Positions 19,728-29,257 of a stretch of 64,000 nucleotides of DNA are shown one piece after another. Under the pieces are notes generated by a model. It saw nothing but the letters and a program-made list of their open reading frames with translations, had not been told where the DNA came from and ran no database searches. Source of the stretch: Stentor roeselii (lineage: Eukaryota > Ciliophora > Heterotrichea > Heterotrichida > Stentoridae); NCBI GenBank assembly GCA_006503475.1, contig RSEH01000151.1:54302-118301 (forward strand), in the 5' to 3' direction. Both the position numbers and the translations under genes were made by a program. The first letter of the stretch is position 1, and the number at the start of each line of letters is the position of its first letter.

Positions 19728-21554
19728 TCATTGGTATCTTTCGAGAATGTCTAGTTGTCGCTGGGCTCTGATTAGTTCGGCTGTGTATCTTTTGTCGTCG
19801 GATAGCTTTTTACAGGCGTTGAATCGGATGATTCCAGCGAATTTTTCGAATTCTTCGATCCAGTGTTGCTTGTTTTTTATTGCTTCTGCCTCGATCGCGA
19901 CTTTCACTTCTCCACGGTCAAGTCCAGTAGCCGTGAGTTTATTTCCTTCAGATTTTAATTTATCAACCAGAAAATGTCTAAATTTTTCTTCAATGAACTG
20001 ATGATATTGCATTTCTTCCAACACATCTCTAGTTCTAACACAGTCACTCGTTGATTCTAATGTTTTTCTGCTTCTAACAGGAGTAGTTCTGTTACTGTTT
20101 GACTTAGGAGCAGTCGTAATGATGTGCTTCGCTACTAATAAACTCTTGTCTAAAGGTTTTGGTACAACTTTTATTGAAGAGTCTTCGATATGCACTTTAC
20201 TCACTACCTTCTTTGGAGAGGAGGGAGAAACAACTGAATCTTTTCCCTTGTTTGGTGATGTTGAATGAGGTTTTAGTGCTCTTTGTGTACTTGATGGCTC
20301 TAGCTTTTTTTTTTCTTGTACGAACTGGGCTGATTTTTGGACAAGCTTATTTCGTGGCTTCGAGTTGGATATTGAAAGTGGACTTGATGAGTTGCTTACT
20401 GTCATTTTGCGAGACTGGCCAAGAGGACTTTTCGACTTGGTATTATTAAAACTTTTAATTTCATCAACCTCCATCCCTCCCCTAGACCCTGCTTGAAGAA
20501 CAGCAAGATTCTCATAAGGAGAGACTGGACTTTTCGATTTGAAGCAAGCCTCATTCTCAAACACTCTTAACTTATAATGTTCAAAAGCATACCTTTCAAA
20601 ATACCTAACAGCGAACAAAATCAAGTCATACAAAGCGAATCCCGTAAGAGTCTTATCCGAGTTCTTAACTTGTTCCACAGTGACTTTGCAAATCAAATCC
20701 TTAATCCTCTGAAAAGTTTCAAGCGAAATCATTTCCTTATCAATAAATTCCTTCGTCTTCCTAATGACAGTGACGACATGTCCAGGGTTCGACAAGTAAT
20801 TCTTCATAGCAGCAATAGCCTTATCAATCGGAATCCTAGAAACCGGAGAAATCTTTAAAATAGGGTCAACTTCACAATAAAGTAAAAGAAACCCACAAGA
20901 AACAACAGCAGCTTCTCTTTGAGGATTTAAAATTTTCTTCCAAATGTTAAGAACTCGAACAGTGACCCGATTAATTCGAACAAAAAGTTCTTTAGACAAA
21001 TCCGACAAACTCATGACTTCCGGTTCTTCATCAGGTGGAAGTGTTGCAGCTCTTTCAGTAAGAGACGTGTATTTATTGTCTTCAATCAACTCTGCAAGCT
21101 GAAGAAGCTTCTTTGCGAGGGTCGAGTAAAGCGACTGGTCTTGAGTTGCTTCGATTTGCTGGATTTCTTTAAGGGCTGAAGCCATCAGGACGTAGAATTG
21201 GAGAGAAAGGTCGTGAATCACTGTCAGGCAGTCTTTTAGAACGTCTTGCATCGTCACAGCCTTGGAAAGCAAAGACGAGTCAATTGAACCTTTAGAGGCA
21301 ATGCATTGGCAAACGTCGGAGAAGTACTTCTCGATTATCACTAAGGATATCGGCTTTGATGGCTCAGAGTCTGAACGAAGGGCTGTTCGGGGAGTGCTTG
21401 AAATGCTTGAATTTATTGAGGCTTCGCTTGAAAGGGTCTCTATTCTTAACTTTAATGATGCTGTTGAACCGCTTGGGGATAAGGATGATCTATGACGTGG
21501 CTCTTTTACGTCGAATACTGTGTTTAACAGCTTTCGTCTTGCGGATTGTTCCAT
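19728..21554 (-). CDS. Hypothetical protein with a dynein-stalk-like segment and coiled-coil end
   Basis: 608 residues. The first 65 are Ser/Arg-rich. Helices from 70 to 330 include RVLNIWKKILNPQREAAVVS (201-220) and IPIDKAIAAMKNYLSNPG (241-258), and then a Cys/Val helix pair to about 325. The order resembles the dynein heavy-chain stalk and microtubule-binding region: the Pro-Pro-x-V-K helix, then the W-x-x-A-K...DP segment, then the final helix pair. The rest is a basic Ser/Lys linker (about 345-500) and a coiled coil ending RAQRQLDILERYQ. No AAA modules are present. A stand-alone microtubule-binding protein is an inference from this partial likeness; the function is otherwise unknown. Confidence 0.5.
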   Translation of the reverse strand: MEQSARRKLLNTVFDVKEPRHRSSLSPSGSTASLKLRIETLSSEASINSSISSTPRTALRSDSEPSKPISLVIIEKYFSDVCQCIASKGSIDSSLLSKAVTMQDVLKDCLTVIHDLSLQFYVLMASALKEIQQIEATQDQSLYSTLAKKLLQLAELIEDNKYTSLTERAATLPPDEEPEVMSLSDLSKELFVRINRVTVRVLNIWKKILNPQREAAVVSCGFLLLYCEVDPILKISPVSRIPIDKAIAAMKNYLSNPGHVVTVIRKTKEFIDKEMISLETFQRIKDLICKVTVEQVKNSDKTLTGFALYDLILFAVRYFERYAFEHYKLRVFENEACFKSKSPVSPYENLAVLQAGSRGGMEVDEIKSFNNTKSKSPLGQSRKMTVSNSSSPLSISNSKPRNKLVQKSAQFVQEKKKLEPSSTQRALKPHSTSPNKGKDSVVSPSSPKKVVSKVHIEDSSIKVVPKPLDKSLLVAKHIITTAPKSNSNRTTPVRSRKTLESTSDCVRTRDVLEEMQYHQFIEEKFRHFLVDKLKSEGNKLTATGLDRGEVKVAIEAEAIKNKQHWIEEFEKFAGIIRFNACKKLSDDKRYTAELIRAQRQLDILERYQ

Positions 21555-21584
21555 TATTTTAAGTTGATTGGGAATTTGAAGGGA

Positions 21585-21601
21585 GGGTGTTAGGGTGTTA
21601 G
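21585..21601 (-). promoter_or_regulatory. Telomere-unit motif in the promoter of the 19728-21554 gene
   Basis: Read in the gene direction the site is CTAACACCCTAACACCC, i.e. two perfect TAACACCC units, ending 30 nt before the ATG at 21554. TAACACCC is a rotation of CCCTAACA, the heterotrich telomere repeat. See the same motif in the same orientation at 39643-39662. Confidence 0.6.
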
Positions 21602-21845
21602 AATAAATTGTTCGAGGTTAATTTTAGGAAAGAATCTTTTGAATTATTAATTTTTTGTGCTTTGGATTTAGTTAATTATTGTTTTTATTTGATTTTTCAT
21701 TTGAGGTACTATTGGGTTGATGTTTAAATCAAGAATTTTCATTTATTAGATTTCAATAGAAAAATTTCAGAATCAAACGAAATAAAAACTTCAAGAAAAG
21801 GACTCTTCAACCATATCTCGAAAAAAACTTAAACCACTCAAAAAG

Positions 21846-22580
21846 TTACTTTTTTAAAATCTCGATTTTCGAGAAGATCTCATCGTCTTGACGTTTCATC
21901 TTCTCCTCAATAAGAGATTTAAAAGCTTTCATCTCATTATTCAACAAAGTCTGTACCGGATCTAAGTCTTCCTGTGTATCATTTTCCATCTCTTTCGGTT
22001 TGACATCATTTTTAAATTCAGGAGTAGAAATTTTCCTAGGAAGGTACTCTTGAAGTTCAAGAATACTTTCAGCACTGACCTCAACACCTTCCGCAAGGGT
22101 AAGACTTGTGGGAAAGTTTGCACAGTAAAGCTTTTCAGTAGTAATAATCACATCTTTATGAGGAGTGAATCCATAAGAGTAAAGCGCGTAGTTTTTGAAG
22201 TAGTTTTCTTGGATAAAGTCTTCGATTAACTTAGTTTCTTCAGTTGAAAAAACTTTTACACTGAAAGGCGGGCGCTGGATGGAATGCTTTTTTAGCAGTT
22301 TTTTTAGAAGTTCTGATGAAATTGAAACTGGGACTGAAACTGAGATTGAGTTTTTTAAAATGTGGTTCGCGATGCCTAAGGTGCATGAAAGCTTCTCCAG
22401 TGTGAAGTCTTGTTTTATGCAAAATCGGCAGAGGTTTGAGTAGAAATCTATCAGAATCTCAGATTTTTCGTCTTCGGATAATTTTAGGACTTTTCTGATT
22501 ACTTCGCGAATGTCTGGACTTGAGGTCAATTCTTCTGTTTGGCTTTTGCTGAAGACTTGAAATACGAAGTTTTCATTCAT
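21846..22580 (-). CDS. CFAP119 / C1a-32-like central-apparatus protein (CLAMP domain)
   Basis: 244 residues. The block IQRPPFSVKVFSTEETKLI (101-119), followed by ENYFKNYALYSYGFTP (125-140), matches the CCDC189/CFAP119 signature RPPFSxxLF...YFRHYKLYKYxFTP. That family includes the Chlamydomonas C1a-32 subunit of the flagellar central pair. The N-terminal 95 residues are helical (DFYSNLCRFCIKQDFTLEK), and the C-terminal 50 form a charged helix. The expected place is the C1a projection of cilia, which Stentor has in quantity. The gene is complete from ATG 22580, with a G-poor sense 5' flank. Confidence 0.7.
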   Translation of the reverse strand: MNENFVFQVFSKSQTEELTSSPDIREVIRKVLKLSEDEKSEILIDFYSNLCRFCIKQDFTLEKLSCTLGIANHILKNSISVSVPVSISSELLKKLLKKHSIQRPPFSVKVFSTEETKLIEDFIQENYFKNYALYSYGFTPHKDVIITTEKLYCANFPTSLTLAEGVEVSAESILELQEYLPRKISTPEFKNDVKPKEMENDTQEDLDPVQTLLNNEMKAFKSLIEEKMKRQDDEIFSKIEILKK

Positions 22581-23083
22581 GGTTTATGGTTTAGGAATAG
22601 AAGGTTTTAAATGGATTTTGGGTTTTGGCAGGAGGGTTATTTTAGGAAGATGAAATAAAGAAGATGAGGAGTTTAAGAGAAATGATTATTCTTTATTGTA
22701 GTCAGGAATAATGATACTAGGAGTTCATTTAGATTTATTATGCAATTATCTGAAATTTGGATACTGTGTCTCAATTTTCAATAGTAAGTATTTAAGATTG
22801 TAGATTGAGATATAAGTGATTATCGTTTAAGTTGGATAATTTAAAAGGACTTTAGTATTATTATTTGATCACATTAATTTTTAGAAAGTATTATTATGGT
22901 CAGTTATTTGAAATACTAAGTGAATATGATCATTCTCCTACTTCTTCATGCTACCTATGATTACTCTAAATAATCAAATCTATAGACAAGATTAGGCTTC
23001 ACACTTCATTAAACCAAATAATCAGTGTTCAATTAATGCTAAACTATTAATTAACTTGCCTATTATAATACTTAAGTAACTAA
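22581..23083. other. Intergenic stretch, nothing recognised
   Basis: 503 AT-rich nt between the 5' end of the CFAP119-like gene and the 3' end of the receptor gene. The left 120 nt are G/T-rich on the plus strand (5' flank of a minus gene). No ORF, RNA gene or repeat is seen. Confidence 0.6.
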
Positions 23084-26000
23084 CTAAACTATCTCACTAC
23101 TAACACAAATGACACTATTCTCATTATTCACATAATTCTCAGTAGTCACAATATTCTCACTATACACTTTATTCAAAATATCCACACATTTCTCACCATT
23201 CACACAATTTTCATCATTTAATCTGGATTGCGACTCAGGTATAGCACATTTAAAATCTGAACTAAATTGAAATTTAATCAATTCAGGGATCAGATCTGGT
23301 TCATCAGCAATAAAAACCGCTCGATATTGTCTAAAGACTTTCAACCCTGTCATAAAAATAATAAACAATCCAACAAACAAAGCCGATATCGAAAACTTCT
23401 CTGATGGGAATATCTGAAATGTTGTACTAATAAAAATAACCCAAAAGCCCATCAAAAGAACAGTGATTTGATATCTGCATATTTTTCCATAGTTGAATGG
23501 TTTCATTTTAAAGGTGATGATAGCAAAACAAAATAATAATCCGCATTGAAGGTATCCACTTGCAACTTTACTATAAGGTTCTATGTTGACTTTAAGTAGA
23601 ACAAGTAATAATTGACAAATGCTTAAAATTGATAAATATTTTGAACTTGTTCTTAGTCTCAGACTCATTTGGTTGATTTCCCAATAAGGTCTTAGAAAAG
23701 TTGAAATGATTAGAAAAACAAATATGAAGATACTTGAGACTATAGCATATTTCAAGTGTTTTCCCTCATAACAATATTTTGAACAGTCTCTTGAAAAGAA
23801 TGAATCTGTTATTTTGTTTGTCAGTCCTTCTTCACATCTATAAATATTCATTAACATCAAATTAAAAGGCATGAATCCAAAATGACAAATAAAAGATGAA
23901 AAATTTTCAGTGATTATTCCCAAACAATTTTTAGATTTTTGAAAGAATTTCAAAAAAGTAATAGAAAAAATAACAGAGCAAAAATATATCAATGTTATAA
24001 TAATAAGCCACATATGGAAAATCCAATATTTATTGTATTTAAAGTGGTGAAATGTAACAAGATCTATGCCAACAAAATAGTTGAACTCTCTTGAAATTTT
24101 GCTTATAATCCCACATTGTGGATCTAATGCTAAAATCTGGAAAAACTCACAAACAAAGAAAATTTGGTAAAGTACGTCTTGATAGCTTGGAAGCGTCTTA
24201 ATTTGTAATTCTGGAATTGGATCATCAAAAAACTTCTGAGAAAAATATGCAACTATAGCAGTGATAATAAGGAGTATGCTTGAGATTAAATGAAGAAGAA
24301 GTAGCCCGTATTTCGATCTTTGTTTATGCTTTGAGTAAACACAATTACTAGTTATTCTGTAGTTTGTCGGGGATGATTTCTCACCTGTAGCCCAGACTGG
24401 TTCATAGAACATTCGAGAAGCTAAAACAGAAAACATACTGAACCCAAGAAACATATGAAAGTCTAAATCATTTTTTGTTTTGTTTAATACAACCTGATAA
24501 AAAATAGCTACATCAAATGCTCTTGAGTTTTCATTTTGCTGAAAGTAAACATCTCCAGAGCATCCAACAAATCTTAAGTTCCTCATTGCTTCAATCAATA
24601 GAAATGGATCTTCGTAATCTTCTCCTTTTTTCATCAGATATTTGATAGCATTGCTAATCACCATAAAAGAATCAAACATACTGCACATGTTTATTATAGG
24701 AAAATATTTTTTTCTGAGTTCTTTTTCGATTTTTTTTCCAAAAGGTGTATAATATTCTAATGATCCAGATACGAGACTACCGTCTAAGATTTCCAATCGT
24801 TTTTTTCTGAATGTTTCATCTGTTTCGTTCTCCGAGTAATAAAAGCTTACAATGGATGAGATTAAAACGAGATCTCCTCTTCTGAGACCAACATCATAAA
24901 GTCCTTCGAGTATATGTCCTGGTGAGTTGATTATTATTATCATCACTCTGCAATTTGTATCTCTTAAATATTCAAAGAAATATTTGAATCTAGGGAAATC
25001 ATCTCTTGTGTAATTCGAAGGAATATATCGATATTCAGAAGGATTAATTATGTTCAATCCCATCTTCCTGGAATAACTTGAAGCAATCTCAAAGCGCATT
25101 CTATTAAAAGAGTCATTACCTGAAATCACTATCAAGTCATTCCATTTGAAAAATTTATACATGAATAGTGAGTTAAAAAAAATATGATTGGCGTCCCCAG
25201 TCATTTTTAAGAACTCTGGGTATTCTGTTTTGTTGTTCATTGAAGTTAAGTAGGATAAGGTTGATACTTGAGGAATAGTTATATTCAAACTTTTAAGACT
25301 TAGATAATGAGCTAAGCCTGATTCAGCGAATAATCCAGATAAATATGCAATACCGATATTTTTGGAGTATTTTGATAAACATAGCATGCACCATGGCAAG
25401 TCATAGTAAAGATTTCCACAGTCTGTAGGAATGAACACATACTCAAAATCTTTAAGATCTTTATCTAAATTTTCTAATTCAGCAGCATAATGAGCTCCTT
25501 TATAGACATAAGAAGTTTTGGAAATAGAAGTGTTATTTGGTTCTGAAGTTCCATTAGCTATCATTATAGGTAATTTTTTCTTTTGATTTTCAGTTGTTTT
25601 ATTAGTGTTATTTCCAGGAAACACCATATCTTCTGTTATAAGTATCGATTCTTTGATATTTCCAACTTTTTGTTTTTTACCATCTCTTACATTGAAAACA
25701 AAAAATTCTTGAAGGCAAATGCCTTGATTGCAAATTCTATTGAAATCTTGAAAAGTAAAAGTGGTGAGTTTATTGATTATATAATTAATGGCAGTAATGT
25801 AAAATTGTTCAATAGAAATTGCATCGTTTCCTACTTCATATGCTATTTCAACAGACCCTTCAATTCCAGGATAAAAATTTCCTGTCCCAAGTAAAAAATA
25901 ATTTCCAAATTGATCTAATTTCCTTAACTTCAAAAGTCCTAGACAAATTTCTAAAGATTCCCCTTGATCTAAAACAACAACATTTTTAACATTTGCAGCT

Positions 26001-26521
26001 TTAATAAGTCTTTTAATCATCATATCTAAACTTTTTTCAGTAATATTTTTTTCATAAATGATACTTTTCATTTGACAATCAATGAGAGAACTACTTATCA
26101 TATCAATAATCTTTAAATTTTCCTCAGAACTCGATGAAAGTACTGAAAATTTTTTCCACCCAAAAAATCTTATCAAAGAAATTAAAGCCTTGGCTTCAAG
26201 TCTATATGGAGGCAAAATGGAAAATCTCTGAGATGAGTATTCAAAGTCTGAAGTCTTAGTTAATGTAAGGTATGGCACTTTTAAGGTGCTTGAAATTGAA
26301 TCGAGAATTGGAAGCAGATTCGGGTCAAGGGAGATGTCAAGAATATATGAAAGAAAGTTCATTTCAGGGAGTTTCAAGTAGTTCGAATTGCTTGACAGAA
26401 ACAGGGAAAGGGTGTTGTTGAAGTTTGATTTAAATCCGGTTGGAGTCTTTGGACCGTAAACAAGAAGAGCTGATTCCAGAGAATATGCGAGAAAATTCAC
26501 ACAAAATATGAGGGATAGCAT
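23084..26521 (-). CDS. Receptor-like protein: two periplasmic-binding folds plus polytopic membrane domain (paralogue A)
   Basis: 1145 residues. A signal peptide (MLSLIFCVNFLAYSLES) is followed by a first type I periplasmic-binding (ANF-receptor) fold (about 15-290) and a second one (about 310-700, with YKFFKWNDLIVISG and LYDVGLRRGDLVLIS). From about residue 740 there are 8-9 hydrophobic segments. The membrane region carries RDCSKYCYEGKHLKY and MKPFNYGK, both echoed in the gene at 35740. The tail is Asn/Glu-rich. The fold pair suggests extracellular sensing of a small ligand. Class C GPCRs have one such fold, a Cys-rich linker and seven helices, so a simple GPCR label does not fit well. It is a close paralogue of 59504-62887, about three quarters identical by eye in the membrane part. 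Confidence 0.85.
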   Translation of the reverse strand: MLSLIFCVNFLAYSLESALLVYGPKTPTGFKSNFNNTLSLFLSSNSNYLKLPEMNFLSYILDISLDPNLLPILDSISSTLKVPYLTLTKTSDFEYSSQRFSILPPYRLEAKALISLIRFFGWKKFSVLSSSSEENLKIIDMISSSLIDCQMKSIIYEKNITEKSLDMMIKRLIKAANVKNVVVLDQGESLEICLGLLKLRKLDQFGNYFLLGTGNFYPGIEGSVEIAYEVGNDAISIEQFYITAINYIINKLTTFTFQDFNRICNQGICLQEFFVFNVRDGKKQKVGNIKESILITEDMVFPGNNTNKTTENQKKKLPIMIANGTSEPNNTSISKTSYVYKGAHYAAELENLDKDLKDFEYVFIPTDCGNLYYDLPWCMLCLSKYSKNIGIAYLSGLFAESGLAHYLSLKSLNITIPQVSTLSYLTSMNNKTEYPEFLKMTGDANHIFFNSLFMYKFFKWNDLIVISGNDSFNRMRFEIASSYSRKMGLNIINPSEYRYIPSNYTRDDFPRFKYFFEYLRDTNCRVMIIIINSPGHILEGLYDVGLRRGDLVLISSIVSFYYSENETDETFRKKRLEILDGSLVSGSLEYYTPFGKKIEKELRKKYFPIINMCSMFDSFMVISNAIKYLMKKGEDYEDPFLLIEAMRNLRFVGCSGDVYFQQNENSRAFDVAIFYQVVLNKTKNDLDFHMFLGFSMFSVLASRMFYEPVWATGEKSSPTNYRITSNCVYSKHKQRSKYGLLLLHLISSILLIITAIVAYFSQKFFDDPIPELQIKTLPSYQDVLYQIFFVCEFFQILALDPQCGIISKISREFNYFVGIDLVTFHHFKYNKYWIFHMWLIIITLIYFCSVIFSITFLKFFQKSKNCLGIITENFSSFICHFGFMPFNLMLMNIYRCEEGLTNKITDSFFSRDCSKYCYEGKHLKYAIVSSIFIFVFLIISTFLRPYWEINQMSLRLRTSSKYLSILSICQLLLVLLKVNIEPYSKVASGYLQCGLLFCFAIITFKMKPFNYGKICRYQITVLLMGFWVIFISTTFQIFPSEKFSISALFVGLFIIFMTGLKVFRQYRAVFIADEPDLIPELIKFQFSSDFKCAIPESQSRLNDENCVNGEKCVDILNKVYSENIVTTENYVNNENSVICVSSEIV

Positions 26522-26609
26522 TTATAGAATACAAAAATCAAGAAAGATTATTAGAGATCAGAGGATTTTTTTATAAAGAATTTATTAGGTTATTTTATTT
26601 AAAACCTAT

Positions 26610-26683
26610 GTATTTGAGTGGTTTGAAAAATTCAGCCATACAATTATTAATATTTGAATTTAGAATATCCAGAGTTTAGCCCT
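26610..26683 (-). promoter_or_regulatory. Upstream motifs shared by the two receptor paralogues (copy A)
   Basis: In the gene direction AGGGCTAAACT (26683-26673) and AAACCACTCAAATAC (26624-26610) precede the ATG by about 152 and 89 nt. The other paralogue has AGGGCTAAAACT and AAACCACTCAAACAC at about 137 and 77 nt. Just before both ATGs the sequence is again alike (AATCTTT...TTGTATTC.AATAAATG type). Confidence 0.55.
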
Positions 26684-26882
26684 TTTAGAATATGTTTATT
26701 GCTAAAATTTTCTTTGGAATATATACTCTAAGCAGTTCCACACCTATCAAGACAATCAAGACCACCACTCAATTGAAACTCAAAAGTTATAATACCATCG
26801 CTTGATGAATATTATCAGTCGGGCATCACTGAGCGACTTGCGACTTTAGCTGCTGCTTCTGAATCTGAAAAATTTATTATTT

Positions 26883-26903
26883 TTGTGATAATTTATATCA
26901 CAA
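26883..26903. promoter_or_regulatory. Perfect 8-bp hairpin upstream of receptor paralogue A
   Basis: TTGTGATA, ATTTA loop, TATCACAA. It lies about 362-382 nt upstream of the ATG at 26521, roughly where the other paralogue also has an 8-bp hairpin. Confidence 0.4.
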
Positions 26904-28025
26904 CTTGTGCTCGAGTTGACCAACTTGCATCGATTAAAATAAGAGTCAATTATAGACCTAGGAATTAATTATAAATCTTATTGATTTATAATAATTAAGT
27001 TCTAAAAATTTCAATAAGTTATCTATAAAGATATGGCTAAAGGCCTTATAGGTATTATTAACTCTATAAATCCATTTCTATTTTATACTAAGAAAATATT
27101 GAACACAGCACTTTTTTACAATTTTCTTGAAAAAATTATTTCAAGATGTGATTTATGTAATAATTTAAATCTTAGATTAATTAGAGGAATTTTTAGATAA
27201 ATCTGGTTTTCTGATCAGTTGATTGATGTATAAAGATTTTAAATTGATCATAAAACTATTTTGTATTAGTATAATAAGATTTATTGATTTTATGTGTTTA
27301 AAATATAATGAACCAAATTCAGGGTTCCTTGAAAAAACTTCAATTTTCAAACAAACTCAAATCCAAGTATCTCTGAGAAAGATAATTTCATCAAAGTATC
27401 CGAGACATAATTCTAAAGCTGATCGATTTATAGTAAATCCTCACATTATTACATAATCAGTTATAAAACTCAAAATCTTCTATGTGAAAGAGTTTGAAAA
27501 TACATTAAAATCAAACTTAGTTTTATTACGAATCCACCAGGACATAACTACTATAAAACTTTAATGAATTATCAACTACATATCAAATAATCATCTGAAC
27601 TTTTCACCACATTTCCGTGAAAAAACCATCATATTCAGCACCTCTTATGATGAAAAATCTTTCTATTCATTCACATCATTCTTCATACACATGATAATAA
27701 GAAAAACAAATTTTTTATTCAACCCCTCAACAATCTTGTGTCAAAATATTCCTAAAATTGAGTAATGAAACCATTCCTTCAGTTAAAAATTCCTGCCTCC
27801 AAGATAAAACTCCAAAATTCAAAAAAAATCCACCCAAAAAATCCAAAACATTCAAAATCCTAATCCCACTTAAAAAATCACAAAAAAAAAGCTAACACAC
27901 CAATCACAAACCCATCAAAATCAACTCTCCAAATTCCCAAAACCCTTCAAAATCCAAATAAAAAAACTCCAATTTTTTCATAAATTTTTAAATATTTTAC
28001 CTAAGTCCAGCCAATAATTTCCAAA

Positions 28026-29246
28026 ATGGAAATACTCGAATCCAACAACATCGTAGAGGTGATTCCAAACCGTTTATACTGGATAAGTGACCGTTTTCCC
28101 CCATCATCCAAGCCGAGCCAGAGCTACTTCTGCATAGATTCAGTATTTTTTAAACAGCATCTAGTGTACCGTCCATACGCATCAGACTTCGGGCCACTAG
28201 ACCTAGGAAAGATTTTCCGTTTCGTAGGTGAATTGAACACAATGCTAAGAAACCCGAAGTTATCGTCTCATGTAATCTTTCATTACACTTCTCTCCAGCC
28301 AGGAAAACGTGCAAATGCGGCGCTGCTTATTGGAATGTATCAAATTCTCATGCTTAACAAAACAGCTGAAGAAGTCGCTCAGAAGTTCGACAGGGTCACT
28401 CAGTTTGTACCATTTTGCGATGCTTCTCAACAAAGTTCTTCGTTTGAACTTTATATTAAAGATTGCTTGATGGCTGTTGAAAAAGCTTTATCTTTTCAGT
28501 GGTTTTCAATGAATAACTTTGATTTTAGAACTTATGAGTCACTTGCTCAGGTTGAACAGGGAGGGTTGAATTGGATTATACCGAATAAGGTTTTGGCTTT
28601 TGTTTGTCCGAGTAATGAGCTGGTTCTGCACGGACCGATAACCCCTGAAAGATACATCCCCATCTTCAAAAAGCTCGGAGTAAAAACCATAATCCGGCTC
28701 AACAACAAGACATACGAAAGTTCCAGGTTTACCCGTCACGGTTTTAATTTCCATGAACTTTACTTCTTAGACGGTAGTATTCCAAATGAAGAAATAATTC
28801 GTCAATTTATCCAAATCCTAGAAACTGAAGAAATCGTTGCAGTTCATTGCAAGGCTGGACTAGGTCGGACAGGCACTCTGATCGGTTGTTACGCGATGAA
28901 GCATTTTGATATAACAGCTGAAGAGTTCATAGCTTGGTGCCGCATTTGCCGGCCTGGGTCGATTTTAGGTCCTCAGCAGCAATTTCTCTGTGATGTCCAA
29001 GGATGGTGCCGCAGATGGGGGCAGGCCCAAGGGGACTTCGACGAGCCTTTAAATGTGAAGCTGGCGAATTCTGATGATTGTCACAAGGCAAAATTTGGGG
29101 ACTATGGACAAGCTGCCCGGTTGTGCATGAAATCGAATAGTCCTGTCAATAAGGTCAATAAACTTCGAAGCACTTTTTCGCCGATTTTAAGAATGAACAA
29201 AATGGAAAAAATTGGAAGTGAGGGGATGATAAATAAAGCTACTTAA
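28026..29246 (+). CDS. CDC14: Cdc14-type dual-specificity phosphatase
   Basis: Removes phosphate from Ser/Thr-Pro sites set by cyclin-dependent kinases. In other eukaryotes it acts in mitotic exit, cytokinesis and ciliary processes. The N-terminal structural domain (about 12-160) has the Cdc14 features LVYRPYASDFGPL and HYTSLQPGKRANAA. The catalytic domain carries FLDGSIP (247-253, general acid Asp249) and the P-loop HCKAGLGRTG (274-283, Cys275, Arg281), then a CRICRPGSILGPQQ substrate-pocket segment. A Ser/Lys-rich tail follows. It is full length for the core enzyme (406 aa) and starts at ATG 28026 after a G-poor 5' flank. A PHO80-type cyclin gene ends 11 nt beyond it on the other strand. 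Confidence 0.95.
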   Translation: MEILESNNIVEVIPNRLYWISDRFPPSSKPSQSYFCIDSVFFKQHLVYRPYASDFGPLDLGKIFRFVGELNTMLRNPKLSSHVIFHYTSLQPGKRANAALLIGMYQILMLNKTAEEVAQKFDRVTQFVPFCDASQQSSSFELYIKDCLMAVEKALSFQWFSMNNFDFRTYESLAQVEQGGLNWIIPNKVLAFVCPSNELVLHGPITPERYIPIFKKLGVKTIIRLNNKTYESSRFTRHGFNFHELYFLDGSIPNEEIIRQFIQILETEEIVAVHCKAGLGRTGTLIGCYAMKHFDITAEEFIAWCRICRPGSILGPQQQFLCDVQGWCRRWGQAQGDFDEPLNVKLANSDDCHKAKFGDYGQAARLCMKSNSPVNKVNKLRSTFSPILRMNKMEKIGSEGMINKAT

Positions 29247-29257
29247 GAATAATTGTT

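Larger units (their letters stand above)
26522..28025. other. Long AT-rich intergenic region (1.5 kb)
   Basis: This gap separates the divergent receptor gene and Cdc14. It holds motifs shared with the other receptor paralogue (26610-26683), a hairpin (26883-26903), and a right end (about 27740-28020) that is almost free of G on the plus strand. A 77-codon open stretch at 27223-27456 has no protein-like character. No RNA gene is recognised. Confidence 0.6.

Noticed and set aside
23084-26521. Plain class C GPCR annotation
   Set aside because: Two ligand-binding folds, no Cys-rich linker and more than seven hydrophobic segments.
26795-26875. Box C/D snoRNA-like signals (TGATGA ... CTGA) on the plus strand
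   Set aside because: No terminal stem, and the boxes are common by chance; the stretch lies in the receptor upstream region.
27223-27456. 77-codon ORF in the long intergenic region
   Set aside because: No protein-like composition and no ordered motif; expected by chance in 1.5 kb.
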